A stretch of 64,000 nt of DNA from Oscillospiraceae bacterium (GTDB lineage: Bacteria; Bacillota; Clostridia; Oscillospirales; CAG-272), in contig SVTJ01000006.1 of assembly GCA_015063845.1 (NCBI GenBank), positions 1 through 64,000 on the forward strand, written 5' to 3'. Positions 39,778 to 49,070 of the stretch are shown piece by piece. Every line of letters begins with the position of its first letter. Position 1 is the first letter of the stretch. The notes beneath the pieces were generated by a model, which made no database searches, was not told the DNA's origin, and worked only from the letters and a program-made list of their open reading frames with translations. A program made the translations under genes and the position numbers.

Positions 39778-40951
39778 AGAGATACTTCTCTGCAAATACG
39801 GCGAGATAGTACTTAAAGGTGCTAACCGCAAGTATTTTGAGGATATGCTCTGCCGTGAGATGAAAAAAAGAGCGAGAGCTTACGGTGACTTTGATATATA
39901 CAGAGCGCAGAGCACTATTTATATAGAGCCCAAGGATGAGAGTTGTGACGTTGACGGTATGTTTATTGCCGCAAGCAAGGTGTTTGGCATCGTTGCTATC
40001 TCACGCGCGGCTGTGTGCGAGAAAGCCATGGACGATATTGCTCGTATAACAAGGGAATATATACCTCAGTTCCTTGACGGAAAGAGGACCTTTAAGGTTG
40101 AGGCGAAGAGAAGTGATAAGAGCTTTGCTCTTGACTCTATGGAGATATCTCGTGAGATAGGTGGCGTTGTGCTTGAGAGCTGTCCTCGCATAAAGGTGGA
40201 CGTTCACAACCCCGATGTTGTTGTCAAGGTCGAGATAAGAGAGTACGGCGCGTACGTCTCGGCGGGTCAGTTCAAGGGAGCAGGCGGAATGCCTATCGGC
40301 TCTAACGGACGCGGACTTCTCCTTTTGTCTGGTGGAATAGACTCTCCTGTTGCAGGCTATATGATGGCAAAGAGAGGCGTTCGTATCGACGCTGTGCACT
40401 TTGAATCCTTTCCGTATACAAGTGAGAGGGCGAGAGAAAAGGTGCTTGATCTTGCTAAGATAGTCTCCGAGTATGCTGGAGATATAAACGTTCATATAGT
40501 TTCGCTCACACATATTCAAGAGGAGCTTGTCAAGGCGTGCAACGAGGATTATTTCACGCTGTTGCTCCGCAGATATATGATGACTATAGCCGAGAGGGTG
40601 GCAAAGGACAATGGCTGTACCGCGCTTATTACGGGCGAGAGCCTTGGTCAGGTGGCATCACAGACTATGCAGGCGCTCGGTGTTACCGATTCTTGCGTGA
40701 ATATGCCCGTTTTCCGTCCTTGTATCGGAATGGATAAAGAGGAGATAGTGCAGATATCCCGTAAGATGGGTGCGTTTGAAACGTCCATTCAACCCTACGA
40801 GGACTGCTGTACTGTGTTCACTCCCAAGCATCCTAAGACCAAGCCCGAGCTTGAAAAGGTGCTTGTTGAAGAGAATAAGCTGCCGTTCGGTGAGCTCGTT
40901 GAGGAAGCCCTCGGCACGCTCTACACTGTACACATAACCCCCGAGTATTAA
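39767..40951 (+). CDS. thiI: tRNA 4-thiouridine synthetase ThiI
   Basis: ThiI adenylates and thiolates U8 of tRNA, with a role in thiamine thiazole synthesis in some species. The 394-residue protein is the short form: N-terminal ferredoxin-like and THUMP domains (ILLCKYGEIVLKGANRKYFE), then the PP-loop ATPase LLLSGGIDSPVAGYMMAKRG. The C-terminal rhodanese domain is absent, as usual in Firmicutes, where a dedicated cysteine desulfurase passes sulfur; a candidate donor is encoded at 31882-33042. The ATG at 39767 lies inside DUF2007. A strong terminator follows. Confidence 0.95.
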   Translation: MMIKEILLCKYGEIVLKGANRKYFEDMLCREMKKRARAYGDFDIYRAQSTIYIEPKDESCDVDGMFIAASKVFGIVAISRAAVCEKAMDDIARITREYIPQFLDGKRTFKVEAKRSDKSFALDSMEISREIGGVVLESCPRIKVDVHNPDVVVKVEIREYGAYVSAGQFKGAGGMPIGSNGRGLLLLSGGIDSPVAGYMMAKRGVRIDAVHFESFPYTSERAREKVLDLAKIVSEYAGDINVHIVSLTHIQEELVKACNEDYFTLLLRRYMMTIAERVAKDNGCTALITGESLGQVASQTMQALGVTDSCVNMPVFRPCIGMDKEEIVQISRKMGAFETSIQPYEDCCTVFTPKHPKTKPELEKVLVEENKLPFGELVEEALGTLYTVHITPEY

Positions 40952-40964
40952 TTTGGATAATATT

Positions 40965-40998
40965 TTCAGGGAAGCTTCTTGAAGGAAGCTTCCCTGAA
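40965..40998 (+). terminator. Terminator of the thiI operon
   Basis: A 13-bp perfect stem (40965-40977 with 40986-40998) with an 8-nt loop followed by a run of T. Confidence 0.9.
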
Positions 40999-41016
40999 TT
41001 TTTTTTATAAATTATT

Positions 41017-41045
41017 AAAGGGTATTTCTTAGAGAAATACCCTTT
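41017..41045 (-). terminator. Terminator of the ftsK-deacetylase strand
   Basis: A 13-bp perfect stem (41017-41029 with 41033-41045) with a 3-nt loop lies just beyond the leftward deacetylase gene; the minus-strand downstream text is A/T-rich. Confidence 0.75.
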
Positions 41046-41056
41046 GATCTTATTAT

Positions 41057-41908
41057 TTATAATTTTACGGTTGCCCCTGAGGGGATCATAACGGTCTGTT
41101 CTCTCTTTCCGTGCTGACATACGAGCACCCATATGTAGGTTGCCGTGGGATTTTTCACGATAGAAAGATCGGTCGTCCAGATGAGGCTTTCATATGCCTT
41201 GACGTAGTCGTATATCTCAATATTGGTTGCATACCAGATATCGTCCTTATGTCCGACAAGCTTTCCAAAGTTTTCGATAAGCTCCCAGTTGTTGTCGCGC
41301 TCGAATTCAAAGCCGTGTCCCCAAAGGTAGAAGACTTTTACTTTGCGCTCCGGTTTCATATTCACAAAATTCTCACCAAGCGTCATAAGGTCGGGGCAGA
41401 GGTGACGGCACGTAGGATCCCAGCAAAGCCAATCGGTCGGAAGCTCAAATTTTTTGTTGTCGTTTACCGTCCTTGCATACACGATACCACAACTTTTTAG
41501 TATATCAACGACCTCTTCACTGTAAGTTCCAAACGGATATGCCAAGCCTCGCACGGGACGCTCGAAAAGAGCTTCAAGGGCTACCTTATTATCAAGTATC
41601 TCTTTCATAGCGTAAGCTGAGGGAATAGACTCAAGCCAAACGTGAGTAGAGCTGTGAAGCGCGATTTCGTGTCCGCTGTTACCGTAAAGCTCTTTGACTG
41701 CGGTAGGTGTGAGACGGCGGTTGAGCTTGCCCTCGCGCCACACGGGTCTGACCTCGGGCATAAGTCCCGTATTGAGATTGAACGTGCATTTTAGTCCGTA
41801 TCTGTCGAGTGTTTCGACAAGCTGAACGTCCTGTTCATTTCCGTCATCATAGCTGAGCGTCATTGCCTTGGCAAGTCCGCCCGGAAAGCGCATAAAGGTT
41901 TTATTCAT
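41057..41908 (-). CDS. Polysaccharide deacetylase family protein (copy 2)
   Basis: A 283-residue CE4/NodB-like protein. Metal site motifs are present: SYDDG (motif 1, residues about 18-22), HSSTH (motif 2) and RGLAYPFGTYS (motif 3); the Trp-His line YLWGHGFEFERDNNW is near the end. It lacks a signal peptide, so the substrate is probably a small or intracellular N-acyl sugar rather than wall peptidoglycan. The last 60 residues form a small beta-domain (TATYIWVLVCQHGKREQTVM). It is a tandem paralogue of the gene directly upstream, which has the same length and architecture. GAGGTG precedes the ATG, inside the short 10-bp gap. Confidence 0.87.
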   Translation of the reverse strand: MNKTFMRFPGGLAKAMTLSYDDGNEQDVQLVETLDRYGLKCTFNLNTGLMPEVRPVWREGKLNRRLTPTAVKELYGNSGHEIALHSSTHVWLESIPSAYAMKEILDNKVALEALFERPVRGLAYPFGTYSEEVVDILKSCGIVYARTVNDNKKFELPTDWLCWDPTCRHLCPDLMTLGENFVNMKPERKVKVFYLWGHGFEFERDNNWELIENFGKLVGHKDDIWYATNIEIYDYVKAYESLIWTTDLSIVKNPTATYIWVLVCQHGKREQTVMIPSGATVKL

Positions 41909-41918
41909 TCAAATCACC

Positions 41919-42770
41919 TCAAAGCCTTACGGTCTCGCCGGGCTCTATTTTTATGACCTTTTCTCCCTCGCCGTGTATTCCGGCCTTTACCCAAACGGGG
42001 ATAGCAGAGGGGTTTTTGACTATGCGCATATCAGCCGACCAGACAAGACGGTTGAATGCCTCAACGTACTCGAATATCTCGATATTGGTTGCATACCAGA
42101 TATCTTCCTTGCCGCCGACGTATTCCGCAAACTCTTCGATAACGTTCCAGTTGTCGGCATCCTCAAACTCATAGCTGTGTCCCCAAAGATAGAACAGTCG
42201 AGGATGATTTTTAACTTGCATATTTACGAACTTTTCCGCAAGCGGCATAAGGTCGGGATCTTTGTGGCGGCAGGTCGTAGGCAGGCGCAGCCAATCACGG
42301 GGAATATCGAAGCTCTTTGTGGATATGGTAGTTCTCGCGTAGAGTATTCCCGCGCTCTTCACAGCGGCAACTACCTCGTCGGAAAACGTACCCATAGGAT
42401 ACGCCATACCTCTTATGACCGTACCGAACATCTCCTCAAGCGCAACTCTGTCGTCGATTATCTCCTTAGCGACAGTTGCCGTGGGGAGAGTTTCCAGCCA
42501 AGGATGCGTGCTTGAATGAACGGCTACCTCGTGTCCGCTGTCCTTGTAGAGCGCAAGCACACGGCTCTTGCTGAGGCGGCGCTGAGGAGCACCGGGTGCG
42601 TATACCTTGTCCTCTCTTGCAATTACTGCGCTGTTTATGTTAAAAGTACATTTGATACCGTGCTTGTCAAGTATCTTCATAAGGTCTATATCTTGCTCAA
42701 CTCCGTCGTCGTAGCTGAGGGTAAGCGCCTTAGGCTTGCCTTCGGGAAATCTCATAAACGCAATATTCAT
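41919..42770 (-). CDS. Polysaccharide deacetylase family protein (copy 1)
   Basis: A 283-residue paralogue of the downstream gene with the same motifs: SYDDG, HSSTH, RGMAYPMGTFS and YLWGHSYEFEDADNW. Both genes share their C-terminal beta-domain ending (EKVIKIEPGETVRL here). It lies 58 bp after ftsK/spoIIIE on the same strand and may be co-transcribed with it through a weak hairpin at 42797-42821. The duplication suggests two related substrates or a heteromer; the sugar is unknown. Confidence 0.87.
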   Translation of the reverse strand: MNIAFMRFPEGKPKALTLSYDDGVEQDIDLMKILDKHGIKCTFNINSAVIAREDKVYAPGAPQRRLSKSRVLALYKDSGHEVAVHSSTHPWLETLPTATVAKEIIDDRVALEEMFGTVIRGMAYPMGTFSDEVVAAVKSAGILYARTTISTKSFDIPRDWLRLPTTCRHKDPDLMPLAEKFVNMQVKNHPRLFYLWGHSYEFEDADNWNVIEEFAEYVGGKEDIWYATNIEIFEYVEAFNRLVWSADMRIVKNPSAIPVWVKAGIHGEGEKVIKIEPGETVRL

Positions 42771-42828
42771 ATGTTTTCTCCTTGATAATTATTTTGTGGG
42801 GGATCGTTTAAGATCCCCCATGAGTTTT

Positions 42829-45612
42829 TTATTCGTCGCTTCCGAGGTTACCGTCCATTACACGGCGCATATATTCGTCCATGGTTATGAGCACCTGTCG
42901 AGGCTTGTTTCCGTCAGGCGCGCTGACGTAACCCAGCGCTTCCATAGTGTCGATTATCTTTGCGGCTCTGCCGTATCCAACGCTCAAGCGGCGTTGCATA
43001 AAGGACGTGGATATTTTTCCGGACTCTATTGCAAGCTTGACAGCGTCTCTGAACTTAGTGTCTCCACCCTCGACCTCGGGCATATCCTCGACGTTTGCCT
43101 GAGCTGCGCCCTTCTTGCCCATGCCGCACTTCGCAGCCTCTTCTTCGATGTGGTGCATAAACTCTTCGTTGTACTTTGCCTTTCCGTTGTTCTCGCTTAT
43201 GAAGTTGACTATCTTTTCAACCTCACCGTCGCTGACAAAGGCGCCCTGAACACGAACGGGCTTGGAAGAGCCAACGGGAGAGAACAGCATATCACCGCGA
43301 CCGATAAGATTTTCAGCACCCGCAACGTCTATGATCGTACGCGAGTCTACCTGAGAGGTAACCGTACAAGCGATACGCGAGGGGACATTTGCCTTGATAA
43401 GTCCCGTGATAACGTCGACTGACGGACGCTGAGTACCGAGAATTACGTGGATACCTGCTGCTCTTGCTTTCTGTGCGAGACGGCAAATGGATGTTTCGAC
43501 CTCGTCACGTGCTGTCATCATAAGGTCTGCAAGCTCATCGATGATAATGACCATATGAGGCATATATTCTTTTTCGGGATCGTTTTCTGTTACGGCGTTG
43601 TAGCTTGCTATATCACGAACACCTACCGACTCAATAAGCTCAAAGCGGCGTTCCATTTCAGCTACTGCGGATGCAAGCGCGCCTGCTGCCTTCTTAGGCT
43701 CGCTGACGATAGGACAGTAGAGGTGAGGAATATTTTTGTACATATTAAACTCAACCTTCTTTGGGTCGATGAGTATGAGCTTAACGTCCTCCGGCTTCGC
43801 CTTGTAAAGAATACTGATTATGATACAGTTGATACAAATTGATTTACCTGAGCCCGTAGTACCCGCGATAAGCAGGTGGGGCATCTTGGATATATCGAAG
43901 TATATGGGGTTACCGCCAACGTCCATGCCAAGGCTTGCAGTAAGACGGCTCTTTGCCTCAAAGAACTTTTGATTTTCTATGAGGTCACGGAGATAAACGG
44001 TAGCTCTTGTCTTGTTGGGCACCTCTATACCGACCGCCGCCTTGTTAGGGATAGGCGCTTCGATTCTGACTCCCGTGGTAGCAAGGTTGAGCGCGATGTC
44101 GTCAACAAGATTTGCTATCGAGCGTACTCTTGTGCCGACCTCGGGCTTAAGCTCGTAACGAGTGATAGTAGGTCCGCGAGAGTAGGTGACTTCTTTTATT
44201 CCTACCTTGAAGCTCTTAAGTGTGTCAACAAGTATTCTTGCGTTGCTCTGGAGCTCTTCGGAGTAGTCGTTTTCGACTGTGTCTTTATTCTCTGCGAGAA
44301 GATCATATGGCGGGAATACGTAGGGAGTGATTATTTCGGGCTCGGGCTCTATCGCCGTTTCATCAGGAGCAACAGCGGCTGTGTCGCCGAGTATGTCGTC
44401 GCTTTCTATCTTCTTGAGGTCAAGCGGCTTTTGTTCGGGCTCTTCGGGCTGCTCGTCGATGAGCTCGGCAGGATCGGGAACTCTCTTGTTCTGCGCCGCT
44501 TCTGCTGCTACGGCAACGCTAAGTCCCTTGACGATGTCATCTATGCTGTTGAACTCACCCTTATCGAACGAAGGGTCTCCGCCAAAGTCAAGCGGCATAT
44601 CGCTTTGAGGCTGTGCAGCCTTGGACTTAGAACCAACGTCTCCCTCACGCTCAGCAGGGCCTATATGAACCTCGGGCTCGGGTGTGAGCTTATTTGCCAC
44701 CTTGGGGTCAACGGGAGTGGGAGCAATATCATCGTCAAGAAGCTCGTCTACGCTGACTGTTCCCTTGGTCTTGTCTTCCTTGGGAGCGGGAGCTTCGCGT
44801 ATCTCTTTTCGATTTTTTATGAACGGAACTGCGGCAACCTTACCGTCGTCCTCGTCGTCATCATCCTCGTTCTCTGCCGCAAGTCTTTCGTTCTCTTTGC
44901 GCTCAGCTCTTTGCTCATTCTTTTCGCGTATCATATTAATGATCTTATTGGGAGTGAGACCGACTGCAAGTATTGCAAATACAACTATGAGGAATATTAC
45001 TATTATTGAGGATATGATCTCTTTGAAACAGATAATAAGCAGGAAAGCGAGCATTCCGCCGAGAATTCCTCCGCCTTCGCCTGCAATTCCCATTTCCCAA
45101 AAATCCAAAGTATCAAAGGTGTCCTGACCCGCAAAAATGCCGATAAGAGTTGACAGCATCAAAAGGATAAGCGAGGACATCACCGTTATAAGTACGAGGT
45201 CTTTCTTTTCATCGTAGTAATCGTCGCTTGTGCTGTTGTTCGACCATTTTGCGTTAAATATGCACCATCTTACACCGATATAACCGAGTATAAGCGGAAG
45301 CAAAAAAGCGGACGGACCAAACAATGCGCAGAAAAACGCCTGTATTGCATAACCCACTACTCCAACTCCGTCACTTAAGTCGAGAAGATGCACCGTAACA
45401 AAGCATATCGCGAGTATCAGCGCAAGTAGGATAAGTACATAGGGAATTATGTAAACGAGAACCGAAGCGCCGCTCTTTTTTCTTCTTTTCGGTGTTTTTA
45501 TGCCGCTTTCTTTTGCGACTGTTCTCACCGCGCTCTTAGCTGCGCCCTTTCCCGCACTTTTTACAACTTTTTTTGCCATACTGTTCTTTTTTGGCGTTTT
45601 TTTATTTGCCAT
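42829..45612 (-). CDS. DNA translocase FtsK/SpoIIIE
   Basis: This 927-residue ATP-driven DNA pump clears chromosome ends from the septum during division or sporulation. It has four N-terminal membrane helices (about 50-210), an acidic/Pro-rich linker (about 250-430), the RecA-like motor with Walker A GTTGSGKS and Walker B (VIIIDELADLMM), and a C-terminal gamma winged helix (about 855-925, FRDAVKLAIESGKISTSFMQ RRLSVGYGRAAKIIDTMEALG) that reads orienting sequences. Start ATG at 45612 has GGAG at 8 nt; an in-frame TTG two codons upstream is too close to it. Whether this is the sporulation-type SpoIIIE or division FtsK cannot be told from the sequence alone. Confidence 0.96.
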   Translation of the reverse strand: MANKKTPKKNSMAKKVVKSAGKGAAKSAVRTVAKESGIKTPKRRKKSGASVLVYIIPYVLILLALILAICFVTVHLLDLSDGVGVVGYAIQAFFCALFGPSAFLLPLILGYIGVRWCIFNAKWSNNSTSDDYYDEKKDLVLITVMSSLILLMLSTLIGIFAGQDTFDTLDFWEMGIAGEGGGILGGMLAFLLIICFKEIISSIIVIFLIVVFAILAVGLTPNKIINMIREKNEQRAERKENERLAAENEDDDDEDDGKVAAVPFIKNRKEIREAPAPKEDKTKGTVSVDELLDDDIAPTPVDPKVANKLTPEPEVHIGPAEREGDVGSKSKAAQPQSDMPLDFGGDPSFDKGEFNSIDDIVKGLSVAVAAEAAQNKRVPDPAELIDEQPEEPEQKPLDLKKIESDDILGDTAAVAPDETAIEPEPEIITPYVFPPYDLLAENKDTVENDYSEELQSNARILVDTLKSFKVGIKEVTYSRGPTITRYELKPEVGTRVRSIANLVDDIALNLATTGVRIEAPIPNKAAVGIEVPNKTRATVYLRDLIENQKFFEAKSRLTASLGMDVGGNPIYFDISKMPHLLIAGTTGSGKSICINCIIISILYKAKPEDVKLILIDPKKVEFNMYKNIPHLYCPIVSEPKKAAGALASAVAEMERRFELIESVGVRDIASYNAVTENDPEKEYMPHMVIIIDELADLMMTARDEVETSICRLAQKARAAGIHVILGTQRPSVDVITGLIKANVPSRIACTVTSQVDSRTIIDVAGAENLIGRGDMLFSPVGSSKPVRVQGAFVSDGEVEKIVNFISENNGKAKYNEEFMHHIEEEAAKCGMGKKGAAQANVEDMPEVEGGDTKFRDAVKLAIESGKISTSFMQRRLSVGYGRAAKIIDTMEALGYVSAPDGNKPRQVLITMDEYMRRVMDGNLGSDE

Positions 45613-45761
45613 ATGCAACTCTCCTTTTTTCGTTCTTATGATTAAGCATGCCCGATAACGGAAATGCTATTAGATACAAATATACACAATAATTATATCA
45701 CATTTTTTTTGTGCTTTCAAGGATTTTAAAAAATTTTCAAATAAAAAAGTGAGGCTGTCTT

Positions 45762-46148
45762 ATGAAGCTATATACAAGTGTTAAGGGCGCACCGATAAAA
45801 CTGTTGCTTGCGGGACTTTTTGCCGGAGCGGTTAACGGACTTTTGGGGGCAGGGGGAGGCATAATAACGGTTTTTGCGCTGACCAAAATATATAAAGAAA
45901 AAATGAGTGAGAAGAACGACGTCTTTGCGCACGCTTTGTGCGTTATGCTGCCGCTCTCTTTGCTGTCCTGCATACTGTACCTCTCAAAGGGCAACTTTAG
46001 TGCGGAGGGCTTTGGAGTGTTTGTTCTTCCCGCGGTGCTTGGCGGCGCTGTCGGAGGCTTATTGCTTGATAAGCTCAAAGCGGTATTTTTGAGAAGACTT
46101 TTTGCTTCTCTTGTGATAATTTCGGGAATACTTCTTATTGTGAGGTAG
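45762..46148 (+). CDS. TSUP (TauE/SafE) permease, N-terminal half
   Basis: A 128-residue membrane protein with four helices; the line AGLFAGAVNGLLGAGGGIIT is the first TSUP repeat signature. TSUP proteins export or import sulfite, sulfoacetate or other organic anions and normally carry two such repeats in 250 residues. Here the second half is a separate gene 3 bp downstream, so the two products probably form a heterodimer. No frameshift is needed: both have good starts and stops. Confidence 0.85.
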   Translation: MKLYTSVKGAPIKLLLAGLFAGAVNGLLGAGGGIITVFALTKIYKEKMSEKNDVFAHALCVMLPLSLLSCILYLSKGNFSAEGFGVFVLPAVLGGAVGGLLLDKLKAVFLRRLFASLVIISGILLIVR

Positions 46149-46151
46149 AAT

Positions 46152-46574
46152 ATGGCAATAAATATGATATCCGCGTTTTTAATATCTCTTTTATCGGGGC
46201 TTGGGATCGGTGGTGGCGGACTTTTTACCGTCTATCTCGCGCTTGTTTCCGATATACCTCAGCTTGCGGCTCAGGGACTTAATTTACTGTTCTTTTTGTT
46301 TTCCTCGGGCGCCTCCGTTACAGTGCAGATTTTTCGCAGAAAAATAATGTTTACAGCAGTTGGTATAATGATCGCTTCAGGTATTGTGGGAGTATTTATC
46401 GGAACTATGCTCTCGGGGTGGATAAACGGAGAATATCTGCGCAGGATTTTCGGAGTTATGCTGATATCGGGCGGAATAATCTCACTTCGGCAGTCTCTTT
46501 CTAAAAAGTCATCGACATCTGACGCTCAAACCCGAGAAAAAAACACTTTGAACGACCAAAAAAGAGCAAAATAA
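46152..46574 (+). CDS. TSUP (TauE/SafE) permease, C-terminal half
   Basis: A 140-residue membrane protein with the second TSUP signature (FLISLLSGLGIGGGGLFTVY) and three or four helices, then a hydrophilic tail (SLSKKSSTSDAQTREKNTLN). It starts 3 bp after the stop of the first half and is expected to complete a split permease. The substrate is unknown. A strong terminator follows at 46631-46672. Confidence 0.85.
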   Translation: MAINMISAFLISLLSGLGIGGGGLFTVYLALVSDIPQLAAQGLNLLFFLFSSGASVTVQIFRRKIMFTAVGIMIASGIVGVFIGTMLSGWINGEYLRRIFGVMLISGGIISLRQSLSKKSSTSDAQTREKNTLNDQKRAK

Positions 46575-46630
46575 TGACACAAGATATCACTTTGAGGTAA
46601 AGTATGACGAAAACTTTTTTGCATATAGGT

Positions 46631-46672
46631 CACGCGAGGGCTTTTTTGCGACAAAGCTCTCGCGTGTTTTTT
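46631..46672 (+). terminator. Terminator of the split TSUP genes
   Basis: A 14-bp stem with one mismatch (46631-46644 with 46653-46666) and a run of six T (46667-46672). Confidence 0.85.
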
Positions 46673-46712
46673 GGTAAACTGTATCTACGCTTAGCGAAAG
46701 GAAGTTTATGAT

Positions 46713-49016
46713 ATGGATGCAAAAGTACAAGAAATGAAAAAAGAACAGAGTATTGGAATGATAGGAACGTTTAAATACATTGGGAAGGCGATGCTGTGCG
46801 CGGCTATTGCTGCTGTCCTCGGACGCGCCGCGCTGCCGTTTGGGTCGATGCCGCTCGCGCTGGCTCTCGTGTGCTCATCCTCGGTATACACGCTTGCCGC
46901 TTTTGCGGGAGCTTTGCTCTCGTCGATAGGAATGCCACCGAGCACAGCCGTCCCTTTGCTATGTACATATGCGGTGGCGATATTGCTTCGTCTTATATTT
47001 TCTCTTGCAATGCGTGACGCGAGCTCCAAAAAGCTTTTGCCGCACGTTTTTGATGAGCCCGTATATTTGCGAGCGGTCGCCGCGGCTGTTGCGGCTTTCG
47101 CGCTTGGGGCTTACCGTTTGGCTATCGGCGGATTTCTATATTATGATTTGTTCGGTATGCTCATAAGTATGGGTGTTGCATCAGTGGGCACGGTGTTGCT
47201 TGCTCCGCTGTCGGGCACAGTCAAGTTAAAAAGAGCGCGAACTTTTAAGATATGGAACGATATGGGATATATTGTGCTATGGGCGGCGACTGTGTTTTCT
47301 CTCAGAAAATACTCTCCTTTAGGAGTGTCGCTTTCCGTGCTCGTTTGTATGCTTGTCACGCTTTACAGCACAAAAAAGAGAGGATTGTCTTTTGGCATTC
47401 TTGTTGCGATAGCGTCGGGACTTTGCGTATCGGTAGTATATGCTCCGCTCTTCGTTTTTGCTGCCGTATGCTATGGCTTTTTATCGTCGGTCTCATCGAC
47501 GCTCGGATGCTTTTGTGCATTCTTGGCGGGGATGTCTTGGGGAATATATATGAATGGTGTAGCAGCATTTTTGTCTCTTTTTTCTGCTCTTTTGACGGCA
47601 ACACTGCTATTCCTTGTTACCGAGAGGCTGTTTTTCCAAAATACCCGTTCAAAGGGTGAGAAAGCGAGTGCACAACAAGAGATGAGTAAGGTGGAAAAGG
47701 TCGTTTCTGACGGCTCCGATATTGCGGTGGCTCGACTTGACGATAGCGCAAGGCGAATGAAAGAGCTGTGCAGATCCTTGTCGGATCTTTCGGAAAGTCT
47801 TCTCGGTGGTGCTAAGAAAGTGTCGGAAAGCAAGACGCCGATAGGCAATAGCTCGGTACTTTATGCAGAGATAGGAGACGGGGATGTCGTTGTCAAAAAA
47901 AGCAGTGTGCGAAGTAACGGAAAGCTGCGCGAGGGAAAGGAACGCAACTTTGCACCCGACGATATTGCCGAGCTGTCATTATGCACGGCATCAAATGAGC
48001 GCGGAGAGGGCTTTGCTCTTGACCTCGCCGCCATATCCGACTATATTGCGGATATAATGGCGGGTAACGACAATGATTATCAGCCCGAAAACGAGCTTGC
48101 TAATGAGATAGGAGAGTATTTGCGAGAAAAATTGCGTATTCCGTCACTTCGCGTAAACGTTTTCGGCGGACGCAGACGGCGTATACTTGTTTGCTGTGAC
48201 GATGCAGTAAGGCTTCGCGCCGCAAGCGCAAGGATAGTAAAAGAGCTCGGTAAGCGATTTGACCTTTTACTTGAGGCTCGAGAGCCCTTTGAAATAGGGG
48301 GATGCGCGTATGCTGTGTTTGAAAGAAAGGCGATCTTGCGCGTGAGCTTTGCACAAAGAAAAAGAAATGCCGCAGGGCAAACGATTTGCGGCGACAGTAT
48401 AGGAACTGTGATAGATGATGACGGCGGACGGGCATACGCTTTTATAAGCGACGGAATGGGCAGCGGAGAAAAAGCGGCACGCATATCGGAGCTGTGCGCC
48501 GCGTTTCTGGAGAAGCTTTTACCCATCAACGATGGAAACTTTGAAAGCATACGTAGCACGCTGTCGGTGATAAACGGTTTTATACGCCGACAAAACGGAA
48601 GCAGCGCGGATGAATGCTGCGCAACGGTCGATCTTGGTGTGTTTGACCTTGTTGATACAAAGGTCAGCTTTTATAAGAGCGGCGCAGCCCCGACTTTTGT
48701 ATTCCGTGACGGCTCACTGTTCAAGCTGAGAACGAGAAGTGTGCCGATAGGGATAATAAGAGAACCTGATTTCGGACGCGTCAATATGGAGCTTTTACCG
48801 GGAGACGTGCTTGTGATGGTTAGTGACGGTATAACCGATGGCAGGGAAGAGAGCCCCGAGCTTTTCGAGCTTCTGCGTTCCCGACTGCTTACGCACAGTG
48901 CCGAGCAGCTCGCCGATGCTGTCATAGCGTATGCCGACAAGATAGGCTGTACGGACGACGTTTCGGTGATCGTTGCAAAGGTGGACGATTGCTTGCTCGA
49001 AGAAAAAGCATCATAG
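46713..49016 (+). CDS. spoIIE: Stage II sporulation protein E
   Basis: SpoIIE is the membrane Ser phosphatase that dephosphorylates SpoIIAA and activates sigma-F in the forespore. The 767-residue protein has the full plan: a polytopic N-terminus (about 15-315, ten hydrophobic segments), a central regulatory region (about 320-530) and a C-terminal PP2C-type phosphatase (about 550-760). Metal-site motifs GDSIG, FISDGMGSGEKA, SDGITDGREE and TDDVSVIVAKV are all seen, so it should be active. It shows that the organism belongs to a sporulating lineage. GGAAG precedes the ATG at 46713; a strong terminator follows. Confidence 0.95.
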   Translation: MDAKVQEMKKEQSIGMIGTFKYIGKAMLCAAIAAVLGRAALPFGSMPLALALVCSSSVYTLAAFAGALLSSIGMPPSTAVPLLCTYAVAILLRLIFSLAMRDASSKKLLPHVFDEPVYLRAVAAAVAAFALGAYRLAIGGFLYYDLFGMLISMGVASVGTVLLAPLSGTVKLKRARTFKIWNDMGYIVLWAATVFSLRKYSPLGVSLSVLVCMLVTLYSTKKRGLSFGILVAIASGLCVSVVYAPLFVFAAVCYGFLSSVSSTLGCFCAFLAGMSWGIYMNGVAAFLSLFSALLTATLLFLVTERLFFQNTRSKGEKASAQQEMSKVEKVVSDGSDIAVARLDDSARRMKELCRSLSDLSESLLGGAKKVSESKTPIGNSSVLYAEIGDGDVVVKKSSVRSNGKLREGKERNFAPDDIAELSLCTASNERGEGFALDLAAISDYIADIMAGNDNDYQPENELANEIGEYLREKLRIPSLRVNVFGGRRRRILVCCDDAVRLRAASARIVKELGKRFDLLLEAREPFEIGGCAYAVFERKAILRVSFAQRKRNAAGQTICGDSIGTVIDDDGGRAYAFISDGMGSGEKAARISELCAAFLEKLLPINDGNFESIRSTLSVINGFIRRQNGSSADECCATVDLGVFDLVDTKVSFYKSGAAPTFVFRDGSLFKLRTRSVPIGIIREPDFGRVNMELLPGDVLVMVSDGITDGREESPELFELLRSRLLTHSAEQLADAVIAYADKIGCTDDVSVIVAKVDDCLLEEKAS

Positions 49017-49021
49017 ATAGT

Positions 49022-49059
49022 AAAAAAACGCTTATGGCTTTTACCATAAGCGTTTTTTT
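49022..49059. terminator. Bidirectional terminator after spoIIE
   Basis: A 16-bp perfect stem (49022-49037 with 49044-49059) with a 6-nt loop, including an A7/T7 outer part, between two converging genes. Confidence 0.9.
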
Positions 49060-49070
49060 GCTACTTAAAA

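Noticed and set aside
38626..39831. 401-residue open frame antisense to the exonuclease, DUF2007 and thiI start
   Set aside because: It spans three genes with convincing motifs on the other strand and has no family signature.
43876..45009. 377-residue open frame antisense to ftsK
   Set aside because: Mirror of the low-complexity linker and membrane region of the translocase; Tyr/Val/Leu-rich text without domains.
45762..46574. Frameshifted single TSUP gene
   Set aside because: Both halves have their own start and stop with 3 bp between, and each contains a complete repeat, so a real split pair is more likely than an error.
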